Below, piece after piece: positions 1-6,172 of a DNA stretch of 10,160 nt. The translations under genes and the position numbers were made by a program. The first letter of the stretch is position 1, and the number at the start of each line of letters is the position of its first letter. The notes under the pieces are model-generated. The model did no database searches. It had not been told where the DNA came from and was given only the letters and a program-made list of their open reading frames with translations. Source of the DNA: Coriobacteriales bacterium (GTDB taxonomy: Bacteria; Actinomycetota; Coriobacteriia; Coriobacteriales; UBA8131). The stretch is taken from contig JAISUQ010000125.1 in the NCBI GenBank assembly GCA_031272005.1, positions 1 to 10,160 of the forward strand. Reading direction: 5' to 3'.

Positions 1-1
1 G

Positions 2-841
2 ATCAATGCCCTGATGGGCAGCAAGGTGGCCATCACCTCCAACACCCCACAGACCACCCGGCATCGCTTCCGGGCGGTCAAGAACCTGCCTGGCTGCCAG
101 ATGGTGCTGGTCGACACGCCGGGTATCCACAAGCCTCATGACGCCTTGGGCGAGGAGCTCAACCGCTCGGCCAGCAAGGCTTTGGAGGATGTCGACGTCA
201 TCGCCTACTGTCTGGATGCCGCCGCGCCCTTCGGCAGCGGCGATGAATACATCCTGGACACCATTCGCTTCAGCCCGGCTAAGAAGTTGCTGGTCCTGAC
301 TAAGGTCGATCTGGCTGTCAGCGAACAATGCCAGCAACAACAGCAAGCCGCTGACAGCTATTTGGCCTTCGACGGTTGCATCGCCACCAGCGCCATGCAA
401 CACGCTGCTGAATACGCCAGGCTGCTCTGTCAGCGCCTCAGCGAACTGCTGCCTGAAGGACCCTGCTGGTTCCCGACTGACATGACCACCGACCAACCGC
501 TGGAAGTGCTGATAGCCGAGTTCATTCGGGAGAAGATCCTGCGCAGCACCTTCGACGAGGTGCCGCATGCCGTAGGTGTCCAGGTCGACGAGCTGCAATA
601 CGACAGCGCCAAGCGGCTGCATCGCCTTTATGCCATCATCTACGTGGAGCGTGAGTCGCAGAAAGGCATCATCATCGGTAAGGGCGGCGAGCACATCAAA
701 CAGATCGGCACCCAGGCCAGGGTGGACCTCGAGCACCTGCTGGGCACCCGGGTCTTCCTTGATTTGCGGGTTAAGGTGCGCAAGGACTGGCGCAAGGATG
801 CCAATCAGATCCGCCGCTTCGGCTACGGTGAAGGTGCCTGA
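2..841 (+). CDS. era: GTPase Era, 5'-truncated by window edge
   Basis: Era is a GTP-binding protein that binds the 3' end of 16S rRNA and helps mature the 30S subunit. The open frame runs in from base 2, reading Ile-Asn-Ala-Leu before the first visible Met at 14. That matches the stretch just after the P-loop, so about 20 N-terminal residues, including the G1 motif, lie outside the window; the ATG at 14 is internal. Visible motifs are the Era switch I (PQTTRHR), G3 DTPG, G4 as TKVD rather than the usual NKxD, and a G5-like TSA. The C-terminal KH domain carries GKGGEHIKQIG and ends in KVRKDWRKDANQIRRFGY, a typical Era ending. recO begins 4 bp after the stop, matching the era-recO pairing of many bacteria. 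Identification is near certain; only the missing 5' end is unseen. Confidence 0.96.
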   Translation: MNALMGSKVAITSNTPQTTRHRFRAVKNLPGCQMVLVDTPGIHKPHDALGEELNRSASKALEDVDVIAYCLDAAAPFGSGDEYILDTIRFSPAKKLLVLTKVDLAVSEQCQQQQQAADSYLAFDGCIATSAMQHAAEYARLLCQRLSELLPEGPCWFPTDMTTDQPLEVLIAEFIREKILRSTFDEVPHAVGVQVDELQYDSAKRLHRLYAIIYVERESQKGIIIGKGGEHIKQIGTQARVDLEHLLGTRVFLDLRVKVRKDWRKDANQIRRFGYGEGA

Positions 842-845
842 GGCC

Positions 846-1610
846 ATGCCGTCGGAGGCAGCGACAATCATCGTCCTGAAGAAGACCAAACTGGGTGAGA
901 CTGATTTGATTGTCACCGGCTTCTCTGCTGCAGGCCGCCAGGTGCGGGCGGTGGCCAAGGGCGGCCGCAAACCGGGTTCCAGGACCGGCGCCCATCTGGA
1001 GCTGTTCTGCGTCAGCGAGGTGCTGCTGGGCAAGGGCCGTAACCTGGATGTGGTCAGCGAAGCCCGCATCCTTGATGCCAACCTCGGCTGCCGCCAGGAC
1101 GTCGAGCACTCGGCAGCGGCCGGCGCGGTGGTAGAGCTGCTGGATAAGGTCTCCCAGGACGGCACGGTGGAGGAACGGCTGTTTGCCATGGCCCGGGAGG
1201 CCCTGCGCTGCATCGGCAGCGTTGAGATTGGCGGCCTGGAACTGAGCTGTGCCGCCGCTCTGTTAAAGATTGCCGCCCAGATCGGCCTGTGCCCGGAGCT
1301 TGGCGCCTGCGCGGTCTGCGGAGCGACAACCGATGGGGGAGACACCCCAGTCTTCCTGGACATCCCTCAAGGCGGCATAATCTGCCAGCAATGCCGCCAT
1401 GAGCACCCATACACTCAGCAGCCGCTGATCTCCAAGGAGCTGAGGCTGTGGCTGTGCAACCTGCTGTCTTTGCGCTTCAGCGACCTGGAGCCTTATGCCA
1501 CCGGCAAATACCAACCCCTGGGTCGCCAGTGTCTGCAGATAGCCCAACAATGGTTGTCCTGCCATCTCAACCTCAGCCTCAAATCCCTCGACTTCCTGCT
1601 CACCAGTTGA
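846..1610 (+). CDS. recO: DNA repair protein RecO
   Basis: RecO works with RecR (and RecF) to load RecA onto SSB-coated single-stranded DNA in gap repair, and anneals complementary strands. I place the start at ATG 846, giving 254 aa, a normal RecO length. The N-terminus (ATIIVLKKTKLGETDLIVTGFS) is the usual RecO OB-fold opening, followed by the basic VRAVAKGGRK segment. The C-terminal half carries a Cys4 zinc site: CAVC near residues 155-158 and CQQC about 25 residues later, as in zinc-binding RecO proteins. The frame is open far upstream, but that part lies inside era and is not RecO-like. An in-frame GTG at 834 would overlap the era stop and is a weaker alternative. GAGG sits only 2 bases before the ATG, so translation probably depends on coupling to era. 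Confidence 0.95.
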   Translation: MPSEAATIIVLKKTKLGETDLIVTGFSAAGRQVRAVAKGGRKPGSRTGAHLELFCVSEVLLGKGRNLDVVSEARILDANLGCRQDVEHSAAAGAVVELLDKVSQDGTVEERLFAMAREALRCIGSVEIGGLELSCAAALLKIAAQIGLCPELGACAVCGATTDGGDTPVFLDIPQGGIICQQCRHEHPYTQQPLISKELRLWLCNLLSLRFSDLEPYATGKYQPLGRQCLQIAQQWLSCHLNLSLKSLDFLLTS

Positions 1611-1637
1611 CTCCCCCCGACGTTGCCGGACTTGTCC

Positions 1638-1657
1638 CAATGACGAAGGCAATGACG
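1638..1657 (+). repeat. Short direct repeat in recO-rpsO gap
   Basis: The octamer CAATGACG occurs at 1638-1645 and again at 1650-1657, separated by AAGG. Read on the other strand it is CGTCATTG, which resembles the core of small dispersed intergenic repeats seen in several anaerobe genomes. That likeness is from memory and only suggestive. It lies in the 188-bp gap between recO and rpsO, upstream of the likely rpsO promoter. Confidence 0.4.
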
Positions 1658-1686
1658 GACTTACCAAATAATTCTTCTGGTATAAA
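1658..1686 (+). promoter_or_regulatory. Likely rpsO-pnp promoter with extended -10
   Basis: TGGTATAAA at 1678-1686 is an extended -10 element (TGn followed by TATAAA, one mismatch to TATAAT). The -35 is poor: GACTTA at 1658-1663 gives a 17-bp spacer, as expected when an extended -10 carries recognition. Transcription would begin near 1693, leaving a leader of roughly 105 nt before rpsO. It is the best promoter-like sequence in the recO-rpsO gap, which is also locally AT-richer than its surroundings. A second AT-rich hexamer, TAAACT at 1701-1706, is an alternative -10. Confidence 0.55.
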
Positions 1687-1723
1687 CGCCGATGTTCGTG
1701 TAAACTAGCAAGGTTATGTATTT

Positions 1724-1775
1724 TGCCCCATGCCGAGGGTGTTGCTACCACCAGCGCATATCTCAGCTTGGGGCG
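1724..1775 (+). promoter_or_regulatory. Structured rpsO leader, possible S15 autoregulatory element
   Basis: The predicted 5' UTR of rpsO folds by eye into one long imperfect hairpin. GCCCCA (1725-1730) pairs with TGGGGC (1769-1774), flanked by a U-G pair (1724/1775). A U-U mismatch (1731/1768) follows, then GC with GC (1732-1733/1766-1767), a C-A mismatch, and GAGG with TCTC (1735-1738/1761-1764) closed by a G-U wobble. A small inner hairpin, TGCT/AGCG (1743-1746/1753-1756), has loop ACCACC. The structure ends 12 bases before the Shine-Dalgarno AAGGTGG (1788-1794). Ribosomal protein S15 represses its own mRNA through leader structures in several phyla, and these differ in architecture. Assigning that role here is inference; the base pairing is directly visible. 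Confidence 0.45.
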
Positions 1776-1798
1776 TATCGCAGAAAGAAGGTGGAGTC

Positions 1799-2074
1799 AT
1801 GCCGCTGAGCAAGGAAAAGACGGCAGAGATTATCGCGGAGTATGGCAAGGACGCCAAGGACTCCGGTTCGGCCGAGGTACAGGTGGCGCTGCTGACCCAG
1901 CGCATCCGCGACCTCACGGAGCATCTCAAGGTACACAAGAAGGACCATCACACCCGCCGTGGACTGTTGATGCTGGTTGGTAAGCGTCGTCGTCTGTTGA
2001 CCTACATCAAGAAGCGGGACGTTACCCAGTACCGTGAGCTGATTGCCAAACTTGGTATCCGCGACAACGTTTAA
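1799..2074 (+). CDS. rpsO: 30S ribosomal protein S15
   Basis: S15 is a primary 16S rRNA-binding protein that organises the platform of the 30S subunit and contributes to a bridge with the 50S. The product is 91 aa, a usual S15 length (about 89), and starts at ATG 1799 behind AAGGTGG at 1788-1794. The frame is open further upstream (an ATG at 1730), but those codons do not look like S15 and would run through the leader hairpin. Diagnostic stretches are DSGSAEVQVALLTQRI, LTEHLKVHKKDHHTRRGLL, LVGKRRRLLTYIKKRD and YRELIAKLGIR. It is followed by pnp, the classic rpsO-pnp pairing, with a stem-loop between them. It probably has its own promoter, separate from era-recO. Confidence 0.98.
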   Translation: MPLSKEKTAEIIAEYGKDAKDSGSAEVQVALLTQRIRDLTEHLKVHKKDHHTRRGLLMLVGKRRRLLTYIKKRDVTQYRELIAKLGIRDNV

Positions 2075-2083
2075 GGCTCTGTG

Positions 2084-2107
2084 AAAGGAGTGCGAGGGCG
2101 CTCCTTT
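2084..2107 (+). terminator. Stem-loop between rpsO and pnp (attenuator or processing site)
   Basis: AAAGGAG (2084-2090) pairs perfectly with CTCCTTT (2101-2107). The stem continues through a T-G wobble and two G-C pairs (2091-2093 with 2098-2100) to a GAGG tetraloop, giving about 10 bp. Only a weak T-rich tail follows (CTTGTATAG), so termination is probably partial and pnp can be read through. In E. coli the rpsO-pnp gap holds an attenuating terminator, with RNase III sites in the pnp leader used for PNPase autocontrol. A similar role here is plausible but not shown. The 3' arm ends about 17 bases before the pnp ribosome-binding site. Confidence 0.55.
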
Positions 2108-2134
2108 CTTGTATAGAAGAGAAGAAGAGGAAAA

Positions 2135-4327
2135 ATGTCAAAAATCACAGAAACATTCGAACTTTACGGCAAGGAGTACACGCTGACCACCGGGGAGATA
2201 GCCAAACAGGCTACCGGCGCTGTGGTGGTCACCCAGGGCGACACCATCATCCTGGTCACGGCAGTGGTCTCCAAGGAGCGCAAGGACTACGATTTCTTCC
2301 CGTTGACGGTGGACTTCGTCGAGCGGATGTACGCCGTAGGCCGCATCCCCGGCGGCTATCTGAAGCGCGAGTCGCGCCCTTCGGACAAGGGCACGCTGAC
2401 CGCCCGGATGATCGACCGACCGGTGCGCCCGGGCTTTCCGGACGGCTTCCGCAACGAGGTCCATATCGTCGCCACCACCTTGAGCTGCGACCAGATAAAC
2501 CAGCCCGATGTCATCTCCATCATGGGTGCTTCCGCCGCCTTGCTGGTAGGCGGGGTGCCTTTCGACGGCCCGGCCGCCGGTGTACGTATCGGTCGCAACC
2601 GCAATACCGGTGAGTTCATCGTCAACCCCACCTTCGAGGAGGAGGCCAATTCCGACCTCGAACTGACCCTGGCCGGCACCGCCGATTACATCTCGATGGT
2701 CGAGGCTGGCGCCGAGGAGATCTCCGAAGAGGACATGCTGGCCGCCATGGAATTTGGCCAGAAGGTCATCGGCGAGTTCTGCGCCGCCCAGCAACGCCTG
2801 ATCGACAAGGTCAACCCGCAGCCCAAGGTCTATCCGATCGATGAGCCTGTCGAAGGCCTCACGGAGCGCATCGCCCCTTACTACGACCAGATGGCCGCCG
2901 CCCTGCGCGATGCCGACAAGCAATCCCGGATGGAGAAGGTCGCCGAGCTGAAGGAGAGCATCAAAGCCACCTTCAGCGAGGAGGAGCTGGCCCTGTGGCC
3001 CAAGGAGATCGGCGCCGAGCTGAAGGCTCTGGAGAAGAAGGCGATGCGCGAGATGGTGCTGTCCACCGGCGAGCGCGTTGATGGCCGGGCAGTCGATGAG
3101 ATCCGCCCGATCACCATCGAGCCGGGATTCTTGCCCCGCGCCCATGGCTCCGGCCTGTTCACCCGCGGCAAGACCCAGGTGCTCAGCGTGCTCACGTTAG
3201 GCATGCTCAACGAGTGGCAACGCCTGGACACCATCGACCCGGCGCCCGGCAAGCGCTACATCCACCACTACAACTTCCCGCCCTATTCCACCGGCGAGGC
3301 CGGGCGCCTGGGCGCCCCCAAGCGCCGCGAGATCGGCCACGGCTTCCTGGCCGAACGAGCCCTCAAACCGGTGCTGCCGGCCGAGCTCGACTTCCCCTAC
3401 ACCATCCGCATCGTCTCCGAGGTCACCGAGTCCAACGGCTCCTCCTCGATGGCCTCAGCCTGCGGCTCCACGCTGGCGCTGATGGACGCCGGTGTGCCCA
3501 TCACCCGCCCGGTTTCCGGTATTGCCATGGGCCTGATCAAGGAGGATGACCGCGTGGCTATCCTCTCCGACATCCAGGGCATCGAGGACTTCTTAGGTGA
3601 CATGGACTTCAAGGTCTGCGGCACCGAGCGCGGCATCACCGCCCTGCAGATGGACAACAAGGCCAAAGGCCTGACAGTCGACATCCTGGCCAAAGCCCTG
3701 GCCCAGGCCAAGGCAGGCCGAGCCTTCATCCTGAACAAGATCACCGAGGCTATCGATGCCCCGCGCGCCGAGCTGTCGCAATACGCCCCGCGGATCATCT
3801 CCATCCAGATCCCGGTGGACAAGATCCGCGACGTCATCGGCACCGGTGGCAAGGTCATCCGCGGCCTGCAGGAAGAGACCGGCGCCACCATCGAGGTCAC
3901 CGAGGACGGCACAGTCTACATCGCCTCCAAGGACACCGGCGGTGAGGAGGCCAAACGCCGCATCGAGATGATCATCAAGGTCCCCGAGGTGGGGGAGGAA
4001 TACGACGGCAAGGTCGTCTCCATCCAGAACTTCGGCGCCTTCGTCGAGCTGCTGCCGGGCAAGGACGGCCTGCTGCACATCAGCCGGGTGGCCAACGGCC
4101 GGGTGGAGAAGGTCGAGGACGTGCTGTCGATAGGCGACATCGTCCGGGTCAAGATCCTGGAGATTGACGATAAGGAGAAGGTCTCCCTGGACCGCCTGGA
4201 CAAGCCGGACGCTCCGCCTTCCAGCGGTCGCAACTCCTCCAGTCGCGACAACCGCCCCGGCCGTGACAACCGCGAGAACCGCTCAGCGCGCAATAATGAC
4301 GACCGACGCCCGCGGCGGCGAAATTAG
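2135..4327 (+). CDS. pnp: Polyribonucleotide nucleotidyltransferase (PNPase)
   Basis: PNPase degrades RNA 3' to 5' by phosphorolysis and can add tails in reverse; it acts as a trimer in the cytoplasm. The 730-aa product has the full domain order: first RNase PH domain (about 1-140), linker and all-helical domain (about 240-320), second, catalytic RNase PH domain (about 320-545), KH domain (about 557-610, GTGG loop at 569-572) and S1 domain (about 622-688). The active-site block GIEDFLGDMDFKVCG is intact: D485, D491 and K493 match E. coli D486, D492 and K494. The phosphate-site FPPYSTGEAGRLG and TESNGSSSMASACG blocks are present. A ~40-residue Arg/Asn/Asp/Ser-rich tail (about 691-730) is probably disordered and may bind RNA. 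The start is ATG 2135 behind AAGAGG (2125-2130). Identity is certain; the tail's role is inferred. Confidence 0.99.
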   Translation: MSKITETFELYGKEYTLTTGEIAKQATGAVVVTQGDTIILVTAVVSKERKDYDFFPLTVDFVERMYAVGRIPGGYLKRESRPSDKGTLTARMIDRPVRPGFPDGFRNEVHIVATTLSCDQINQPDVISIMGASAALLVGGVPFDGPAAGVRIGRNRNTGEFIVNPTFEEEANSDLELTLAGTADYISMVEAGAEEISEEDMLAAMEFGQKVIGEFCAAQQRLIDKVNPQPKVYPIDEPVEGLTERIAPYYDQMAAALRDADKQSRMEKVAELKESIKATFSEEELALWPKEIGAELKALEKKAMREMVLSTGERVDGRAVDEIRPITIEPGFLPRAHGSGLFTRGKTQVLSVLTLGMLNEWQRLDTIDPAPGKRYIHHYNFPPYSTGEAGRLGAPKRREIGHGFLAERALKPVLPAELDFPYTIRIVSEVTESNGSSSMASACGSTLALMDAGVPITRPVSGIAMGLIKEDDRVAILSDIQGIEDFLGDMDFKVCGTERGITALQMDNKAKGLTVDILAKALAQAKAGRAFILNKITEAIDAPRAELSQYAPRIISIQIPVDKIRDVIGTGGKVIRGLQEETGATIEVTEDGTVYIASKDTGGEEAKRRIEMIIKVPEVGEEYDGKVVSIQNFGAFVELLPGKDGLLHISRVANGRVEKVEDVLSIGDIVRVKILEIDDKEKVSLDRLDKPDAPPSSGRNSSSRDNRPGRDNRENRSARNNDDRRPRRRN

Positions 4328-4349
4328 GCCGGATTTTTATGAAGTTTTG

Positions 4350-4378
4350 TTTAATGTCTGGTTTGAAACAGTTACAAT
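4350..4378 (+). promoter_or_regulatory. Candidate promoter ahead of the TM2-M16-dapB-dapA-rnj run
   Basis: The 86-bp gap after pnp is AT-rich compared with the genes. TACAAT (4373-4378) matches the -10 consensus at 5 of 6 positions. TTTAAT (4350-4355) is a half-matching -35 with a 17-bp spacer. Transcription would start near 4385, leaving a leader of only ~30 nt, which includes the strong ribosome-binding site GGGAGG (4404-4409). No convincing terminator for pnp is visible before it, so read-through from pnp may also supply this run. Confidence 0.5.
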
Positions 4379-4413
4379 GAGGTTGTTTCTGTTCTCATCT
4401 CAAGGGAGGCAAC

Positions 4414-4869
4414 ATGGCTGACGTGTACGATCCGAACAATCCGCAGGGCGTTGGACAACAACCGGTTCCGACTTATACGGCTCCCGGAGTCGATGCCGGC
4501 GGCGCGCAGCAGCCCAATTATGGCTACAGCCAGCAGCCTGGCTACAGCCAACCGCAACAACAGTATGTCTATCAACAGGCGCAGCCGGTTGCCGCGCCCA
4601 GCACCGGTTGGGGCAGCACCAAAAAGGACAAATGGGTGGCTTTTGTGCTGGCCTGGCTGCTGGGCACATTGGGAATCCACAAATTCTATCTGGGCTATAA
4701 GAACGAAGGCATCATCATGCTGGTGGTGTCCATCGTCGGCGGCCTGTGCTTTGGCCTTGGATTTCTGGTCATGGAAGTCATCGCCATCATCGAAGGCGTG
4801 CGCTACATCATCCTGACCCAGGAAGACTTCGAGCAGACCTACGTCGTCGGACGCAAGGGTTGGCTGTAA
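4414..4869 (+). CDS. TM2-domain membrane protein with Gln/Pro/Tyr-rich N-terminus
   Basis: This 151-aa protein has two parts. Residues 1-70 are low complexity, rich in Gln, Pro, Tyr, Gly and Ala (for example GYSQQPGYSQPQQQYVYQQ), and almost certainly disordered. Residues 72-145 form a TM2 domain: Lys-rich entry, a hydrophobic helix (about 74-86), the hallmark GIHKFYLGY turn (87-95), a second hydrophobic stretch (about 99-128), and a polar end (TQEDFEQTYV). TM2 domains are small paired membrane helices; their molecular role in bacteria is largely unknown. There is no cleavable signal peptide, so the tail probably stays cytoplasmic, though I cannot fix the topology. The start at ATG 4414 has an excellent Shine-Dalgarno (GGGAGG). 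The M16 peptidase starts 6 bp after the stop, suggesting co-translation. Family call is firm; function is unknown. Confidence 0.9.
   Translation: MADVYDPNNPQGVGQQPVPTYTAPGVDAGGAQQPNYGYSQQPGYSQPQQQYVYQQAQPVAAPSTGWGSTKKDKWVAFVLAWLLGTLGIHKFYLGYKNEGIIMLVVSIVGGLCFGLGFLVMEVIAIIEGVRYIILTQEDFEQTYVVGRKGWL
4521..4550 (+). repeat. Tandem 12-bp repeat inside the TM2 gene tail
   Basis: TGGCTACAGCCA occurs exactly at 4521-4532 and 4539-4550, an 18-bp period that encodes repeated Gly-Tyr-Ser-Gln units. Such in-frame repeats let low-complexity tails lengthen or shorten by slippage without breaking the frame. Confidence 0.7.
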
Positions 4870-4875
4870 TCCACC

Positions 4876-6132
4876 GTGTTCTACCAGCAAACTGTTCTGG
4901 ATAACGGTATCACCATACTGACCGAGCGCATGGAAGCTGTGCGCTCGGTCTCTTTAGGTATCTGGTTCAGGGTCGGCTCCCGCGACGAAACACCCGATCA
5001 ACTGGGCATCTCGCATTTCCTGGAGCACATGAGCTTCAAAGGCACCGCCCGTCGCGATGCCCTGGCCATCTCCCAGGACTTCGAATCCCTGGGTGCTGAG
5101 CAAAACGCCTTTACCTCCAAGGAATATACCTGCTATTACGCCCGGGTCATTGACGAAAGACTGCCGGAGGCCTTTGACATCCTGGCCGACATGGTCACCG
5201 GGTCGCTGTTTGAGCAGAGCAGCATCAATTCTGAGCGCGAGGTGGTCATCGAGGAGATCGCCCGCTCGGAGGACAATCCTGAGGATTATATCTTCGAATT
5301 GTTCACCTCGGCTGTTTTTGCGGGTCACCCGCTGGGCGAGCCAGTCATCGGCACGCGCCAGATAGTCGGCAACTTCCAGCATCAGGATTGCGCCAGCTAC
5401 CACCAACAGCACTATCACGCCGGCAACTGCTTCGTGATCGCCAGCGGCAACGTCGAACATCAGGCGCTGGTGGAGCTGTGCCTTAAGCATCTGGAAGCAA
5501 TGCCGCCAGGACGACGTAACCAGCGCGATACGGTGCCGACTCTGAAGCGTCAGCACTTCACCAGCCTGCTGAAGGAGACCGAGCAGGCCCATCTGATGTA
5601 TGGCATGCCCGGGCTGTCCTTAAGCGATGAGGACCGCTATGCCGGCAACCTCCTGGATTCGGCACTGGGTGGCGGGATGTCCTCGCGGCTGTTCCAGGAG
5701 ATTCGTGAGAAACGCGGCCTGGCCTATGCCGTCTTTGCTGCCACCATGCCCTATCTGGGCGCCGGACAGTTCGTTGTCTATGTCGGCACCCGACCGGCCA
5801 ACGCTGCCGAAGCAGTGCAGATCATCCAGGACGAGCTGCATAAAGTGCTGTCAGAAGGCCTGTCTGCAGACGAGCTGGAGCGGGTTCGGGAGTATGTCCT
5901 GGGACATATCGTCCTGAGCAACGAGTCCACCTCCTCACGGATGCTGCGCCTGGGAAAAAGCGCCCTGGCCGAACAGGAGATCCTCTCGCTTGACGAACTG
6001 ATTGAGCGCTATCGCGCCGTGCAGCTGGACGACGTGCAGCGGGTCGCCGAGCGGGTTTTAAGCCAAAAACCGACTCTGGCCATCATCCGACCGCGCGATG
6101 ATGTTGCCCTGGAGGAACTGTTGCATTTATGA
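4876..6132 (+). CDS. M16 family zinc peptidase (MPP-beta/MlpA-like)
   Basis: A 418-aa single-chain M16B-type metallopeptidase, the family of mitochondrial processing peptidase and Bacillus MlpA (YmxG), which cleaves peptides inside a clam-shell chamber. The inverted zinc motif HFLEH is at residues 47-51, with E50 as catalytic base. The distal ligand is E127 in VVIEEIARSEDNPEDY, exactly 76 residues after H51, with the accessory E120 also present, so the enzyme should be active. The C-terminal half carries the family block SSRLFQEIREKRGLAYAV (about 269-286). No signal peptide or membrane segment is visible, so it is probably cytoplasmic. The start is GTG 4876, which places the conserved VLDNGITILTERM at residues 7-20. 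The upstream ribosome-binding site is poor, so translation is likely coupled to the TM2 gene. Substrate unknown. Confidence 0.95.
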   Translation: MFYQQTVLDNGITILTERMEAVRSVSLGIWFRVGSRDETPDQLGISHFLEHMSFKGTARRDALAISQDFESLGAEQNAFTSKEYTCYYARVIDERLPEAFDILADMVTGSLFEQSSINSEREVVIEEIARSEDNPEDYIFELFTSAVFAGHPLGEPVIGTRQIVGNFQHQDCASYHQQHYHAGNCFVIASGNVEHQALVELCLKHLEAMPPGRRNQRDTVPTLKRQHFTSLLKETEQAHLMYGMPGLSLSDEDRYAGNLLDSALGGGMSSRLFQEIREKRGLAYAVFAATMPYLGAGQFVVYVGTRPANAAEAVQIIQDELHKVLSEGLSADELERVREYVLGHIVLSNESTSSRMLRLGKSALAEQEILSLDELIERYRAVQLDDVQRVAERVLSQKPTLAIIRPRDDVALEELLHL

Positions 6133-6172
6133 CCGCAGCAATAAAGCCGGGGGATGAAGGGAATGGCAAGGC

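Noticed and set aside
576..845. N-terminal extension of recO into era
   Set aside because: The extra residues are Ser/Arg-rich out-of-frame era sequence and do not resemble RecO; the normal RecO N-terminus begins at 846.
1633..1660. Terminator for recO from GTCC/GGAC pairing
   Set aside because: A 4-bp stem with a ~20-nt loop and no T tract; not a credible terminator.
1263..1751. 162-codon - strand frame covering the end of recO and part of the gap
   Set aside because: It overlaps recO, has no family likeness, and its start lies inside the rpsO leader structure.
1730..1798. Upstream extension of rpsO to ATG 1730
   Set aside because: S15 normally begins with the MPLSKEK-type sequence at 1799, which has the good ribosome-binding site; the extension crosses the leader hairpin.
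2138..3145. 335-codon open frame on the - strand opposite pnp
   Set aside because: Same codon-bias effect; low-complexity Gly/Leu/Asp translation overlapping the first half of an intact PNPase.
4305..4337. Possible intrinsic terminator at the end of pnp (GC-rich end plus TTTTT at 4333-4337)
   Set aside because: The only GC stem (CGCC/GGCG) is inside the coding tail and too far from the T run; no stem directly precedes it.
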